A stretch of DNA of 64,000 bases from Sedimentibacter sp. SX930 (GCA_002155105.1 MUZD01000003.1:186001-250000), one strand, 5' to 3'. Shown: positions 38,095 to 47,719, counted from the first letter of the stretch. The notes: generated by a model from the sequence alone, not told the origin. Made by a program: numbers and translations.

Positions 38095-38529
38095 ATGACA
38101 GATTGTATTTTTTGCAAAATCGCGAACCACGAAATCCCGAGCAGCATTGTCTATGAAGATGATGTCGTCATTGCGTTCCTGGATTTATCCCAAGTGACAA
38201 AAGGTCATACGCTACTGGTACCCAAGAAGCATGTCGCTGATATTTTTGAATACGATGAAGAATTGGCGAAGGAAGTCTTTTCGCGCGTCCCTAAAATCGC
38301 GCGCGCTATCGAACGTTCCAGCGATGACATTCTCGGACTGAACATCCTGAACAATAACCGTTCGATAGCTTATCAGTCTGTTTTCCATTCGCATATCCAC
38401 TTCTTGCCGCGTTACGAAGATTCGGATTCGGACGGTTTCGGTTTGAAATGGAAGACGCACGAAGGAAAATATTCGCAGGCAGAATTGGCAAAAGTAGTTG
38501 CATCCATCAAAGAGAGTCTGGAGGAATAG
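38095..38529 (+). CDS. hit: HIT family hydrolase
   Basis: A 144-residue histidine triad protein that hydrolyses adenosine nucleotides linked to other groups. The N-terminal zinc-type CIFCKIANHEIPSSIVYED and the triad SVFHSHIHFLPRYED near residue 100 are clear. Strict HIT proteins have HVHxHxxPR; the first position here is FHSHIHFLPR, which is within known variation. It is divergent from ecsA and 2 bases before the YtxH-domain gene. Confidence 0.95.
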   Translation: MTDCIFCKIANHEIPSSIVYEDDVVIAFLDLSQVTKGHTLLVPKKHVADIFEYDEELAKEVFSRVPKIARAIERSSDDILGLNILNNNRSIAYQSVFHSHIHFLPRYEDSDSDGFGLKWKTHEGKYSQAELAKVVASIKESLEE

Positions 38530-38531
38530 AA

Positions 38532-38912
38532 ATGCGCTCATTTATGGAAGGAATAGTATTCGGTACGGTAGTCGGCGGTCTGCTTGGCTTGCTGAACACC
38601 CCCCGCAGCGGAAAAGAAAATCGCGCGAAAGCGAAAGCTTACCTTGAAGACAACACACTTGCGGTCGAAGACCTCAACGTCAGCGTCCAAGGTCTGCGCA
38701 ACGCGATCAATTCATTGACCAACGAAGGGTTGGCTTCCGTCAACGCAGTTTCAGAGGAAGTCACAAAATCCATTGAGAGCTTTACGCAACAGGCTCAACC
38801 CAGAATCAACCGCATAAACGATAAGCTTGCGGTATTGACTGAAGATATGGAAAAAGTCGCTGCGAGCATGGAATCGCAAATGCCTGCAGCGACAGATGCA
38901 CCAAATCAATAA
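38532..38912 (+). CDS. YtxH-domain protein (YhaH-like)
   Basis: A 126-residue protein with an N-terminal glycine-rich membrane segment (GIVFGTVVGGLLGLLNTPRSG) and a helical, probably coiled tail. The pattern GxxxGxxxGLLxxPxSG is typical of YtxH proteins, whose role is unclear. The start at 38532 has GGAGGAAT before it, which overlaps the end of hit; the two genes form one operon. In Bacillus yhaH likewise follows hit. Confidence 0.8.
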   Translation: MRSFMEGIVFGTVVGGLLGLLNTPRSGKENRAKAKAYLEDNTLAVEDLNVSVQGLRNAINSLTNEGLASVNAVSEEVTKSIESFTQQAQPRINRINDKLAVLTEDMEKVAASMESQMPAATDAPNQ

Positions 38913-38919
38913 TCGAAAT

Positions 38920-38979
38920 AAAAAATACGACGTTCCAAATGCAAACCGGATCACCGGTCATTTGGAGCGTCGTATTTTT
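38920..38979. terminator. Strong terminator after the YtxH gene
   Basis: AAAAATACGACG.TCCAAATG pairs with CATTTGGA.CGTCGTATTTTT; it separates this gene from the convergent MarR gene. Confidence 0.9.
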
Positions 38980-39015
38980 CTGTGTTTCTGTCATAAGGAG
39001 TCCAGTCAAGAACCC

Positions 39016-39444
39016 CTATTTATTCTGATTATCGGATAGTTTGAAAAGCGTCTGTATCGGCATCGCCGCGAAAGATTCCCTGAGCACCTGTTCCACTGTC
39101 GCAGCCGCTGCAGCAAGTTTCGCCGCACCAGTTTTCGTCAAGGTCGTATAGATGATCCGCCGATCCTGCTCGCAGACATTCCGCTCCAACGCTCCGCAGC
39201 CCTTCGCCTCAAACTTGCTGACCAATCTCGATACAGCACTTTGGCTTAAGCCGACCTTTTCCTCCAGATCCTGGAGTTTCAGCTTTTTCTCCGCTTCCTG
39301 TGACAGGAAATAAAGGACATAGAACTCTTTCAGAGAAAGGTTATGGTTCGTCTGCAAACTTTTTTCCAGCGTGCTCTCGACTTTCAGATGAAAATTGTTG
39401 ATTTCCAGCCATTGGCAAAACGCAGAACTCATTTCACAATTCAC
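39016..39444 (-). CDS. MarR family transcriptional regulator
   Basis: A 142-residue winged-helix DNA-binding protein. The recognition region is LQDLEEKVGLSQSAVSRLVSKFEAKG cut across residues about 58-82, followed by the wing ERNVCEQDRRIIYTTLTKTG. It has cysteines at 3, 10, 83 and 90 or so, which might allow redox sensing. The start is GTG at 39444 with GGGGG 7 bases upstream. It is divergent from an aldo/keto reductase gene, which is its most likely target. In Bacillus the MarR regulator ScoC occupies the same neighbourhood, but this protein is shorter and not clearly ScoC. Confidence 0.85.
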   Translation of the reverse strand: MNCEMSSAFCQWLEINNFHLKVESTLEKSLQTNHNLSLKEFYVLYFLSQEAEKKLKLQDLEEKVGLSQSAVSRLVSKFEAKGCGALERNVCEQDRRIIYTTLTKTGAAKLAAAAATVEQVLRESFAAMPIQTLFKLSDNQNK

Positions 39445-39605
39445 AAAGTTTCCCCCATTCCTTTCTTTTTATCAGCTTATGATACCAAATATTGGCATTA
39501 TGAGCAATCTGCCACGACTGGACGCAGATGATTTGCTTGCTGAATTCGGCTATGTTAACCTGAAACCATGCACACGCATATATATTTCAGATGGGAGTGT
39601 TCGAT

Positions 39606-40463
39606 TTGGAAAAAGAAATCAAGAATATCACCTTCAGCAACGGCGTAACCATCCCGCAACTGGGCTTGGGCGTCTTCAAGATGAAAGACGAAAAGGAACT
39701 GAGTGAAGCGATCCGCGTTGCTTTGGAGGCTGGCTACCGCCATTTCGACACCGCGATGATTTACGAGAACGAAGCTATTGTGGGACAAGCTTTGAAAGAA
39801 AGCAGCATCCCAAGGGAAGAAATCTTCTTGACCTCAAAAGTTTGGAATTATGACCACGGCTACGAGGAAACCAAAGCGGCTTTCCAGGCCAGTCTGGACC
39901 GTTTGGGCACGGATTATCTTGATCTTTATCTGATCCACTGGGCTTCCGCAAACTACATCGAGACTTGGAAAGCGATGGAAGAATTGTACAAGGCAGGCAA
40001 AATCAAAGCCATCGGTGTCTCCAATTTTCAGATTCATCATCTCGAGGATCTGATGTCGCACACGGAAATCATCCCAATGATCAATCAGATTGAAACGCAC
40101 CCTGCCTTTCCACAGGATGAACTGCGGGCTTTCATGGCGCAGCACGCAATCATCCATGAAGCTTGGGGTCCGCTTGGGCAAGGCAAAAATGACCTATTGA
40201 CGCAAGCTGTGCTCCTTGAGCTTGCGGAGCAGTATGGCAAGACACCTGCCCAAATCGTTTTACGCTGGCATATCGAACGCGGCATCGTCGTCATACCGAA
40301 ATCGGTCACGCCGAGCCGTATCCGAGAAAACCGCGACATCTTCGATTTCAGCCTATCAAAAGAGGATATGGACAAGGTCGCGACCCTCAATACCGGCGAA
40401 AGGTACTCCGGGAATCCCGACGATCAGGAATTCCTGACCAGAACCTCAATCCGCCCGAATTGA
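39606..40463 (+). CDS. Aldo/keto reductase
   Basis: A 285-residue NADPH-dependent TIM-barrel reductase of the 2,5-diketo-gluconate/glyoxal reductase type. The catalytic tetrad is visible: aspartate and tyrosine in GYRHFDTAMIYENE, lysine in FLTSKVWNYDHG, and histidine in LIHWASANY; the cofactor region is IPKSVTPSRIRENRDIFDF. The start is probably TTG at 39606, since GGGAG lies 8 bases before it, while the ATG at 39591 has no ribosome binding site. The divergent MarR gene probably controls it. Confidence 0.92.
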   Translation: MEKEIKNITFSNGVTIPQLGLGVFKMKDEKELSEAIRVALEAGYRHFDTAMIYENEAIVGQALKESSIPREEIFLTSKVWNYDHGYEETKAAFQASLDRLGTDYLDLYLIHWASANYIETWKAMEELYKAGKIKAIGVSNFQIHHLEDLMSHTEIIPMINQIETHPAFPQDELRAFMAQHAIIHEAWGPLGQGKNDLLTQAVLLELAEQYGKTPAQIVLRWHIERGIVVIPKSVTPSRIRENRDIFDFSLSKEDMDKVATLNTGERYSGNPDDQEFLTRTSIRPN

Positions 40464-40475
40464 GGAAAATAATCC

Positions 40476-40523
40476 AGAAGAGGAGCACTTTGCCACCTTA
40501 AGCGGCAGAGGCCCCTCTTTTTG
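40476..40523 (+). terminator. Terminator after the aldo/keto reductase gene
   Basis: A stem with AAGAGG..TTTGCC and GGCA..CCCTCTT runs into TTTTTG. Confidence 0.7.
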
Positions 40524-40694
40524 TTGTATGTTGCGTTTTTTGCCTGCTCCCGAATCAGGCTGCAGATATGAATTTTCTAAGAAGTTTGCTAGCGTTTTTA
40601 AGGAATATTTTCCATAATCACGGCGTTTATGATATATTTATAGATGGTTATTCATGAGATAGATAAATAGAAATAGATAGGAAGTGCCACATTC

Positions 40695-41693
40695 ATGAAA
40701 AAGAAATTAGCATTGACGTCCGTTGCTTTCTTGACGGCCATCACATTAGCAGGCTGCGCGACTAGCGAAACTGTCGCAACGACTCCAGCAGGCGATATCA
40801 CAAAAGATGAATTATATGACGCAATGAAAGCCTCAATCGGCGAAACAGTCTTGCAACGTCTGATCTTGATCGACGTATTGAACGACGCAATCGGCAAAAA
40901 TGAATTAGAAGCTGAAACAGAAGCTGAACTGTTGACTACCATCGAACAATACGGCGGAGAAGAAACTTTCAACTACATCTTGTCACAATCAGGCTTTGCA
41001 AATAAAGATGAATACCAAGATGTATTGTATCTGAACAAACTGATCGAAGCAGCCGTAAGAGCTGAAACGACTTTCACGGATGAAGAAGTGGAAGCCTATT
41101 ACGAAGCTTACCAACCACAAATCAACGTACAGCATATCTTGGTTGCGGATGAGGCAACTGCTGTAGATTTGATCAACCAAATCAATGAAGGTGCAGATTT
41201 CGCGGAATTGGCTGCAGCTAACTCCACCGACACAGCCACTGCTGAAAACGGCGGAGAAACAGGATTGTTCGGAGCAGGCGAGATGGTCGCAGCATTCGAA
41301 GAAGCCGCTTATGCGCTTGAAGTCGGTGAAGTGACACAAACACCAGTCGCTACCGAATACGGCTACCACATCATCAAGATGATCGAGAAGACTGAAAAAG
41401 GAACATTGGAAGAAGAGCGCGAAAACATCGAAACAGTGATGATGGACGAAAAACTTGCCGACAATGATTACCTGACAGCCGTCATGTCCACAATCGTCCA
41501 AGCAGCGAATGTTGAAATCAAGGACGAAGACTTGGCAGCAGCGATCGATCAATTCTTGCCTGCTGAAGAAACAACCTCATCAGACGCAACATCCGAAGCA
41601 ACAACTTCAGAAGAAGCTAGTTCAGAAGCTAGTTCAGAAGCAACTTCTGCAACTGAAGAAGCGGAATCAGCTACATCCGAATCTGCAAACTAA
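40695..41693 (+). CDS. prsA: Foldase lipoprotein PrsA
   Basis: A 332-residue extracytoplasmic peptidyl-prolyl isomerase that helps secreted proteins fold. The lipoprotein signal ends TLAGC with cysteine 21 as the lipidated residue. A SurA-like N-terminal part is followed by the parvulin domain (INVQHILVADEATAV through YGYHIIKMIEKTEKG, about residues 138-240). The last 45 residues are a low-complexity tail of serine, threonine, alanine and glutamate with the direct repeat EASSEASSEA. It is monocistronic and convergent with yhaM, as in the Bacillus prsA-yhaM region. Confidence 0.95.
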   Translation: MKKKLALTSVAFLTAITLAGCATSETVATTPAGDITKDELYDAMKASIGETVLQRLILIDVLNDAIGKNELEAETEAELLTTIEQYGGEETFNYILSQSGFANKDEYQDVLYLNKLIEAAVRAETTFTDEEVEAYYEAYQPQINVQHILVADEATAVDLINQINEGADFAELAAANSTDTATAENGGETGLFGAGEMVAAFEEAAYALEVGEVTQTPVATEYGYHIIKMIEKTEKGTLEEERENIETVMMDEKLADNDYLTAVMSTIVQAANVEIKDEDLAAAIDQFLPAEETTSSDATSEATTSEEASSEASSEATSATEEAESATSESAN

Positions 41694-41705
41694 TAGCTTT
41701 AACGT

Positions 41706-41756
41706 AAAACACGCAAATTACCAGCCTTTTGATGCTGGTAACTTGCGTGTTTTTTG
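41706..41756. terminator. Terminator between prsA and yhaM
   Basis: AACACGCAA.TTACCAGC pairs with GCTGGTAA.TTGCGTGTT, followed by TTTTT on the plus strand; it directly abuts the yhaM stop codon. Confidence 0.9.
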
Positions 41757-42725
41757 TTATTGCCCTTCTTCAGCAGGTTGGGTAAAGAGCGGCTTGTAGA
41801 AACTGCGGTTCTCCAACCCGAAAATACGCTCGCTGAACGTTCCCGGTGTCGTGCGCAACAAAGCCGTGTCGATCATATTGATGGAAGCATCCAAATTATC
41901 AAGGTGATGGATGATTTCGGCTTCCAGGAGATGCGGCGTTACCGGTGATCCGAATTCTTGCTTGCCGTGATGCGCCAGAACAATGTGTTTCAACAGGATG
42001 ACTTCTTCGCTGTCCTCATCGATGCTCAGGGACAGACAGGCTTTGGTGATTTCTTCATCAATCAGGACGATGTGTCCGATCAGATTCCCTTTCAGGGTGT
42101 ACTCGGTCGACATGCTGCCGCTCAACTCGATTGTTTTTCCGATGTCGTGGAGAATCACTCCCCCGTACAGCAAAGACTTATTGACTGAAGGGTAATGTTG
42201 AATGACCGTTTTTGCCATCCGCAAGATCGATACCGTATGGAAACCGAGTCCGCCAACGATAGCGTGATGGTGACGTTTCGCAGCGGGATACTCGAAAAAT
42301 TCCCGTTGATATTTTTTGAGTATATGGCGGACAATCCGATTGATTGGTGCGCTCGTGATCTCAAAAAGGATTTGGCTGACTTCCTCCACCATTTCTTCAG
42401 ATTTCAACGGAGCACGCTCCATATAGAGTTCCGGTCGGCTTGGTTCCCCTTCGCGGGCTAGCCTTAGTTTTGTGATGCGCAGTTGAGGATTATTCTGATA
42501 CATTTCCCGTTTGCCGGTTACGGCAACGACTTGGCCAGCCTGGAATTGCTGGATATCCTCCTCTTTTGCGTCCCAATACTTCCCGTCAATCTGACCGCTG
42601 CGGTCCTGAAAAGTAAAAGCGATGAATTTCTTGCCGTTTTTTGCCAGACGGATATCCGCACTTTTGATCAGCACATAAATTTCAAAATTATCATCTATTT
42701 CGTGTTCATATATTTTTTTGGCCAC
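41757..42725 (-). CDS. yhaM: 3'-5' exoribonuclease YhaM
   Basis: A 322-residue enzyme that trims RNA and DNA from the 3' end with manganese. An N-terminal OB fold (KKFIAFTFQDRSGQIDGKYWDAKEED) is followed by an HD domain with HHHAIVGGLGFHTVS, GGVILHDIGKTIELSG near residue 192 and HIVLAHHGKQEFGSP. The start is GTG at 42725 with AAAGGGG upstream. It lies after yhaN and yhaO on the same strand, the conserved yhaO-yhaN-yhaM cluster. Confidence 0.95.
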   Translation of the reverse strand: MAKKIYEHEIDDNFEIYVLIKSADIRLAKNGKKFIAFTFQDRSGQIDGKYWDAKEEDIQQFQAGQVVAVTGKREMYQNNPQLRITKLRLAREGEPSRPELYMERAPLKSEEMVEEVSQILFEITSAPINRIVRHILKKYQREFFEYPAAKRHHHAIVGGLGFHTVSILRMAKTVIQHYPSVNKSLLYGGVILHDIGKTIELSGSMSTEYTLKGNLIGHIVLIDEEITKACLSLSIDEDSEEVILLKHIVLAHHGKQEFGSPVTPHLLEAEIIHHLDNLDASINMIDTALLRTTPGTFSERIFGLENRSFYKPLFTQPAEEGQ

Positions 42726-42746
42726 CCCTACCAGCCCCTTTCACTC

Positions 42747-45569
42747 CTATTTTAACATGTATACTTGTTTCTGTGAAAATCGTTGAACGCAAGCGTCATC
42801 GAACGTGAAAAAGAGCACCTGCACGTCTTCGCTCAGCTCTTCCAGCAACGTAAACATGATATTTTTCCTGTCCTCATCGAAGTTCACAAAACCATCATCG
42901 ATCAAGACCGGCATGCTGACGATATCGGCAGTGTTCTTCACAAATGCAAGCCGCAGAGCAATGTACAACTGTTCCACCGTTCCCTGCGACAATTCATTCG
43001 GTAAGAAGGTCGTTCCGTCCTTACGCTGCACCTTCATGCCGTTCTTTTGGAACGCAATCCCGGTATATGCGCCTTCCGTCAACCGACTGAAGAAGGTTAT
43101 CGTATCATCGAGTATCAGCGGCAGGCGATCCTCTTTCCCGTACCGCAATGCCCCTTCGATCCATTCTCCGGCTGTAACCAAGCCGGCCCACTCGATGGCA
43201 AGGTCCCTCAGCTCGGTTTCGGCCAAAGCGAACTCCTGCAGCAAGGCACTGTAAGTACCGCCTTCTTCCAATTGTTCCAGCTGATGCTTCAGTTCAACCT
43301 CAGTCCGCTGCAGTATCGACAGCTCGGACTTCAACCGCCGCATTTCCAGTTCATTCTTTTCGTAAAGATCCGCGCTTTTCTTGGCATCGCCATAACGATC
43401 CAAGAGTTGCTCGCGACCATTGACCTGCTCATCCAGCAATTCTTTGCGCTTGAGGTTTTGCTCCTGCTTTTCCTTCAGAGCCAACAACTGGTAAAATTCA
43501 GCTTCCGTCTTTGCGTTTGCCTGATCCAATAGCCGCTGTCTCTGTTGATGGGACTCGGCAAGGTCGCGTTGGATCTGCTCCAACTCTTGCTGCAGTTCAT
43601 AGATTTTATCCTGAACATTCGTAGCCATATTTTCTTCCAAAATGACGGCATTCTGTATCTCGGAGAAGCGTGCGGCCATTTCAGCGACTGTCAGATGTTC
43701 AAAATGGAAACGGCTGCGGATGAACGCAGTCTGCTCGTTCCATTTATCCACGGCGAAATTAAGATCGCTCATTTCGGCTTCCTGATTGATGATCAGTGCG
43801 GCCTTCTCCGCCAACACGGCACCGGGGTCCAATTGCAGGAGTTCCCTTGCCGTCATTCGGGCCGGATAGCCTTTCTGCTGCAGGAAAGTCGTCCATTCGG
43901 TTTGGAGCATGTTTCCGCGCTCTTCCATTTCTTCCCGGCTGTTCAAAAGTTCCAAAAACTTATCCTGCAACTCTTCGAGCTCTCTTGTTACAGCCGAGAT
44001 TCTTTCCCTGACAGCGGCCTGCTTCAGAAATTGCTCCATCGCATTTTCGGAGGAGCCTTCTTGGGAGGCAACGTCCTTCGTTTGTGTCTGTTGCTTCCTT
44101 CTGGTCAGGATAGCCCCACCGACAGCAAGCACAGCAGACAACGCCCATGCAATTACCCGGAAGTCTGCCAGAACAAAAGACAGAACCAAAAATACAGCCG
44201 CAGCCAAAAACAGCATGCCGAGCGGATTTCTTTTCGCCGGGGCGGGTGCAGCAATTCTTTGATTCGGCTGTTGCACATCGCTTTGCAGCGCAGCATACGC
44301 TTCATCAGTAAGCTTCTCGTGTTGGAGGCGAGTCTCTTCTTGCTGGAGGGTTTCCAGCTGTTCCTCATGAAAACCGATATTGTGGTCCAAGCGAAGCAGC
44401 TGTTCTTCGATCTGTCGGATGTCCTGCGCAAGCTGCTGCAACTGCCCGCGTTCTTCTTCCTTGAGCGGCTCCGGAGCGGGCAGGGCCAGATTCAAACCCA
44501 AGGCCATTTTTTGTTTGGCCAAATCAGCCTTGTTGTTGCTGATCTCATTTTCCAGATAAGTGATCTTATTCAGATCCGCTTGCGTTTTGGCTGCACTGTG
44601 CTGCAAAGCCGCAAACTCCGATTGATGCCCTTTGTACCATTCCACATGGACATATTCGCCCAACTGTTTCTGCAGCTGCGCTAACCTTTCCTGGAGTTGC
44701 GTTTGCGCTTGGATCGACGCGGCCATTTTTTCTTGCTGGTTCTGCCACTGGTAACGGGCATCTTCAGGCACTTCACTGTAGTCGACAGCCGTAATTTCCT
44801 TGTTCAGCCGTTTCCACTCCTGATAGCTGTCCGCCAAACGCAAGCTTTCTGCAATTGCGGTTTGTTCCTGCTCCAGTTCCTGTTGACGGGACAAAAGCTC
44901 CGCCTGCTGTTTTTGGCTGTCCGATAAATGCAACAGCGAAGTTTCATAGGTCGCATTTTTTGCTTTTGCTTGCTGAAGCTTCCTTTGCAGTTTTTCAGCA
45001 GCCTGTATCTTCTTGTTCAATGGCGGAACGCTGCCTGTCGGTTTGAAGCGTTTCGCGGCTTCATCCCGGTATTCTTTGGCTAATTGCAGCAAACGTTCGC
45101 TCCCGCTGGTGCCGATGCTCAACAGATAATGGTTGAGGTCGTCTTTTTGGGTTTTTTTCAAGGAAAGCAGACTGTCTATTTTGAATGTGTATAACGACTC
45201 AAAAGTCTCCCTGTCCATCCCCATCAGGAAACGCCCGAGATTTTTTGTCGTCTGCTGCACACCATCCGGCAGCGTGACGAGGGCCTGCCCTTTATTGCGG
45301 TCCTTCACCCGCTCAACGATGACATCCCCGAACCGCGTGTCCTCCAAAAATAAGCGACCGCCGTATGCTTGCGCTTGTTTCGGGACGTACAGATTCTGAT
45401 CTTTCTTGCGGGCACTGGGAAACCCGAAGAGGATGCTGTTGATGAAGGATGACAAGGTGCTTTTGCCGGCTTCATTTTTTCCGTGGAAGACCTGCAGATC
45501 CTGCACACCATCAAATGTCCGGTTCACCCATTTCCCGTAGCCGTATATTTCAATCTTCCGTATCTTCAC
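42747..45569 (-). CDS. yhaN: SbcC-like ATPase YhaN
   Basis: A 940-residue AAA/SMC-like ATPase. Walker A is QVFHGKNEAGKSTLSSF near residue 36; long coiled coils rich in Q, E and L fill most of the middle; two hydrophobic segments near residues 450-490 (LGMLFLAAAVFLVLSFVLA and AWALSAVLAVGGAIL) interrupt the coil, which is a feature of YhaN; the signature and Walker B follow at the end (LPNELSQGTVEQLYIALRL, MPVLIDDGFVNFDEDR). It probably works with the phosphoesterase YhaO in DNA repair. The start is GTG at 45569, six bases after AGGAGG, overlapping yhaO by 20 bases. Confidence 0.92.
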   Translation of the reverse strand: MKIRKIEIYGYGKWVNRTFDGVQDLQVFHGKNEAGKSTLSSFINSILFGFPSARKKDQNLYVPKQAQAYGGRLFLEDTRFGDVIVERVKDRNKGQALVTLPDGVQQTTKNLGRFLMGMDRETFESLYTFKIDSLLSLKKTQKDDLNHYLLSIGTSGSERLLQLAKEYRDEAAKRFKPTGSVPPLNKKIQAAEKLQRKLQQAKAKNATYETSLLHLSDSQKQQAELLSRQQELEQEQTAIAESLRLADSYQEWKRLNKEITAVDYSEVPEDARYQWQNQQEKMAASIQAQTQLQERLAQLQKQLGEYVHVEWYKGHQSEFAALQHSAAKTQADLNKITYLENEISNNKADLAKQKMALGLNLALPAPEPLKEEERGQLQQLAQDIRQIEEQLLRLDHNIGFHEEQLETLQQEETRLQHEKLTDEAYAALQSDVQQPNQRIAAPAPAKRNPLGMLFLAAAVFLVLSFVLADFRVIAWALSAVLAVGGAILTRRKQQTQTKDVASQEGSSENAMEQFLKQAAVRERISAVTRELEELQDKFLELLNSREEMEERGNMLQTEWTTFLQQKGYPARMTARELLQLDPGAVLAEKAALIINQEAEMSDLNFAVDKWNEQTAFIRSRFHFEHLTVAEMAARFSEIQNAVILEENMATNVQDKIYELQQELEQIQRDLAESHQQRQRLLDQANAKTEAEFYQLLALKEKQEQNLKRKELLDEQVNGREQLLDRYGDAKKSADLYEKNELEMRRLKSELSILQRTEVELKHQLEQLEEGGTYSALLQEFALAETELRDLAIEWAGLVTAGEWIEGALRYGKEDRLPLILDDTITFFSRLTEGAYTGIAFQKNGMKVQRKDGTTFLPNELSQGTVEQLYIALRLAFVKNTADIVSMPVLIDDGFVNFDEDRKNIMFTLLEELSEDVQVLFFTFDDACVQRFSQKQVYMLK

Positions 45570-46809
45570 TGTCTTCCTCCTCAAACGCGACCGCCTGCAC
45601 CAGTCTGGTCTTTGCTGCAGCCAGCACTTCCTCTTTGAAGCTTCGGTCTTTTTTTAAATCAGGGAAAGTAGTCCTCATGAGCGGATGTTGGAAAAAGTTG
45701 TCCAGCCGTTGATAGAATACGTCATCTGCGCTGATTTCCGTCCAACTTTTCGAAAAACTTTCCTTCATGACCTGATCAAAGGAAAATAGTTCCTTTTCCG
45801 TATCGACCGCAATTTTCAACTGATACAGATAGATGAAAGGCCGCTCCAACCGTTGTCTGACACCCTCCAATATCTCCTCATCCTCGATCTTTTTGACGAC
45901 ATCGGGATGCAGCTCCTGGATATCCGTGAACAGCAGCGACAACAGCACACTTGATTCACTCTGGGAGCGATAGTAGTCCATGCGTTCCTCGATGCGCGCG
46001 AATGCATCATTCAGGGTTTTGCATCCAAGCAACGACACTGTCTCTTTCTCCCAGACGATCGGCGCCGTTGGGATGAACGACAATGCAGGAGCCATCCCTT
46101 TCCGGAGCGTCACCAGGTAAGCGCCTTTCGCTTCGGTTTCATTCGGATTGCGCCCTTGCGTATTGCCGCAATAGACGACAGGCGGAGCCGTCTGCAGCTG
46201 CTGCCTTTTGTGGATATGCCCCAAAGCCCAATAATCATAATTTTTCGCGTTCAACTCGCCCAACGAAAACGGCGCATAGACGCCTTCTGAAGAGTTCAAG
46301 CCTTCGAGGTAGCCATGCAGCATTCCGATATGGTAATCCACGCTATGATTCCGGTTCGGGTATTCAACGATCATCCGTTCCTCGACCCATCTGGAAGGAT
46401 AACTGAAGCCGGTAATGGCCACCCGTTCCCCTGCTTTAGTGGTCAGGATTTCTGTCGTGACCGCTTTTTCGAAGACTGTGACATTTCCTGGAAGCTGCAG
46501 TTTGAGCGATTCCCTTCCGAGAAAATCATGGTTCCCATGAGACAAATAAACCGGGATGCCTGAACGATCCAGTCGGCCCAATTCATCCCTCAGGAAGGCC
46601 TGCGCTTTTACGCTCTGATTCTCCTCATCGTAGATATCCCCGCTGATCAGAAAAAAATCCACTTGGGCCGCGATGGCTTGCGTCACCAATTCCCGAAAGG
46701 AATCAAAAGTGGACTGGTAAATGGCATCAAAAAGTTGCGGTTCCAGCTGTTTTATCCCCTTAAAAGGGCTATCCAGATGGAGATCCGCTGTATGGATAAA
46801 TGTAATCAC
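45550..46809 (-). CDS. yhaO: SbcD-like metallophosphoesterase YhaO
   Basis: A 419-residue nuclease subunit. Phosphoesterase motifs are FIHTADLHLDSPF, LISGDIYDEEN, YLSHGNHDFLG, HIGMLHGYL and ALGHIHKRQ, giving the two-metal centre. The C-terminal part binds the ATPase partner. The start is GTG at 46809 (then ITFIHTADLHLD), 7 bases after GAAGGA; the ATG at 46830 lacks a ribosome binding site. It forms a translationally coupled pair with yhaN. Confidence 0.93.
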   Translation of the reverse strand: MITFIHTADLHLDSPFKGIKQLEPQLFDAIYQSTFDSFRELVTQAIAAQVDFFLISGDIYDEENQSVKAQAFLRDELGRLDRSGIPVYLSHGNHDFLGRESLKLQLPGNVTVFEKAVTTEILTTKAGERVAITGFSYPSRWVEERMIVEYPNRNHSVDYHIGMLHGYLEGLNSSEGVYAPFSLGELNAKNYDYWALGHIHKRQQLQTAPPVVYCGNTQGRNPNETEAKGAYLVTLRKGMAPALSFIPTAPIVWEKETVSLLGCKTLNDAFARIEERMDYYRSQSESSVLLSLLFTDIQELHPDVVKKIEDEEILEGVRQRLERPFIYLYQLKIAVDTEKELFSFDQVMKESFSKSWTEISADDVFYQRLDNFFQHPLMRTTFPDLKKDRSFKEEVLAAAKTRLVQAVAFEEEDSEDTED

Positions 46810-46860
46810 AAGCTGTCCTTCTTTCCGCATGCTATGCTTAATTTGGCAAATAAAAGAAAA

Positions 46861-47044
46861 GCTGAACGGGTTCGTTCAGCCCTGAAAGAAATTTAGGAAA
46901 TCGAGCCATGCAACGTTCCCTACGGTCACCTTGTACTGGGAGTCTAAGGGATGAATCCCAAAGACTCCCATGCAACTGAGCATCGTAGAGCGCAATAGGC
47001 ACGATTTATCTAATTTCCGAAGGGCTTACCCGTGAAGCTAGCCA
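46861..47044. repeat. Mosaic long-hairpin repeat upstream of yhaO
   Basis: The outer arms are GCTGAACGGGTTCG..CAGCCCTGAAAG and CGAAGGGCT.ACCCGTGAAGC, as in the element at 8351. Inside is an extra block shared with the element at 5315, including the hairpin 46938-46969 (GGGAGTCT..GGGAT with ATCCC..AGACTCCC) and GAGCATCGTAGAGCGCAAT. Confidence 0.85.
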
Positions 47045-47280
47045 TCTATATTGGATGCATGAAACATTTTGCAATCCTGTAAAACACCTACGGTGATGCA
47101 CTTTTGATTCTAAAAATCTTTATATGTTCCTAGAAGCATCAAAAAAACTGCGCCATTTCCTCCAAATATCGGATGAAGAACGTTGGATGGCATTGATAGG
47201 CAATACGTTGAATCCTGTCCCTATCTGTCATCCGGCCATTCTTTCGGAAATGGTCACAGCTTATCGTCAAAAATTAAGTC

Positions 47281-47631
47281 TTAGTCTTGTGCAGGCGCGT
47301 ATAATTCTTGCAACGGTTTTGTGATGATGGCATTGACTTCTTCCATCAATTGGCTCAACTGTTGCTCTTTAGCCATCAAAGATTGGATGACTTCGTTGCC
47401 GGATGCTCTCTCAGCGATTGCTTGAGCAGAAGCCACATCATCATCAGTTATCGCCGCACCTGTCATTTGTTTTTGTTGCAGCCCGATTTGCACATTACGG
47501 AACTCCTCAAACAAATCAAAAGCCACTTTATCTTCTCTCATTGCAGCATAAGCTGAAGACAACTCAGTAAAAACAGAAGCCTCACGCAGATTTTTTTCCA
47601 ACTCATAAGCCGTATCATAAATATTACTCAT
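47281..47631 (-). CDS. yheA: YlbF/YmcA (YheA) family protein
   Basis: A 116-residue, all-helical protein of the Com_YlbF family. It starts MSNIYDTAYELEKNLREASV and has the conserved RNVQIGLQQKQMTGAAITDDD region. Relatives YlbF and YmcA form a complex with RNase Y in Bacillus; YheA-type members are structurally similar with unknown role. It is monocistronic, with good spacing to a ribosome binding site (GGAATGGG). In Bacillus yheA also lies near yhaO-yhaM. Confidence 0.9.
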   Translation of the reverse strand: MSNIYDTAYELEKNLREASVFTELSSAYAAMREDKVAFDLFEEFRNVQIGLQQKQMTGAAITDDDVASAQAIAERASGNEVIQSLMAKEQQLSQLMEEVNAIITKPLQELYAPAQD

Positions 47632-47719
47632 TATCCCATTCCTTCCATTCGCATATTACATAAACTATAACATTATCCGAACAATAAAGCCATCAAAAAA
47701 CACGAAAATACGTTCTTAT

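Noticed and set aside
47124-47324. Small plus-strand frame of 66 codons next to yheA
   Set aside because: It starts in the intergenic repeat area, overlaps the 3' end of yheA antisense, has no ribosome binding site and no recognisable family.
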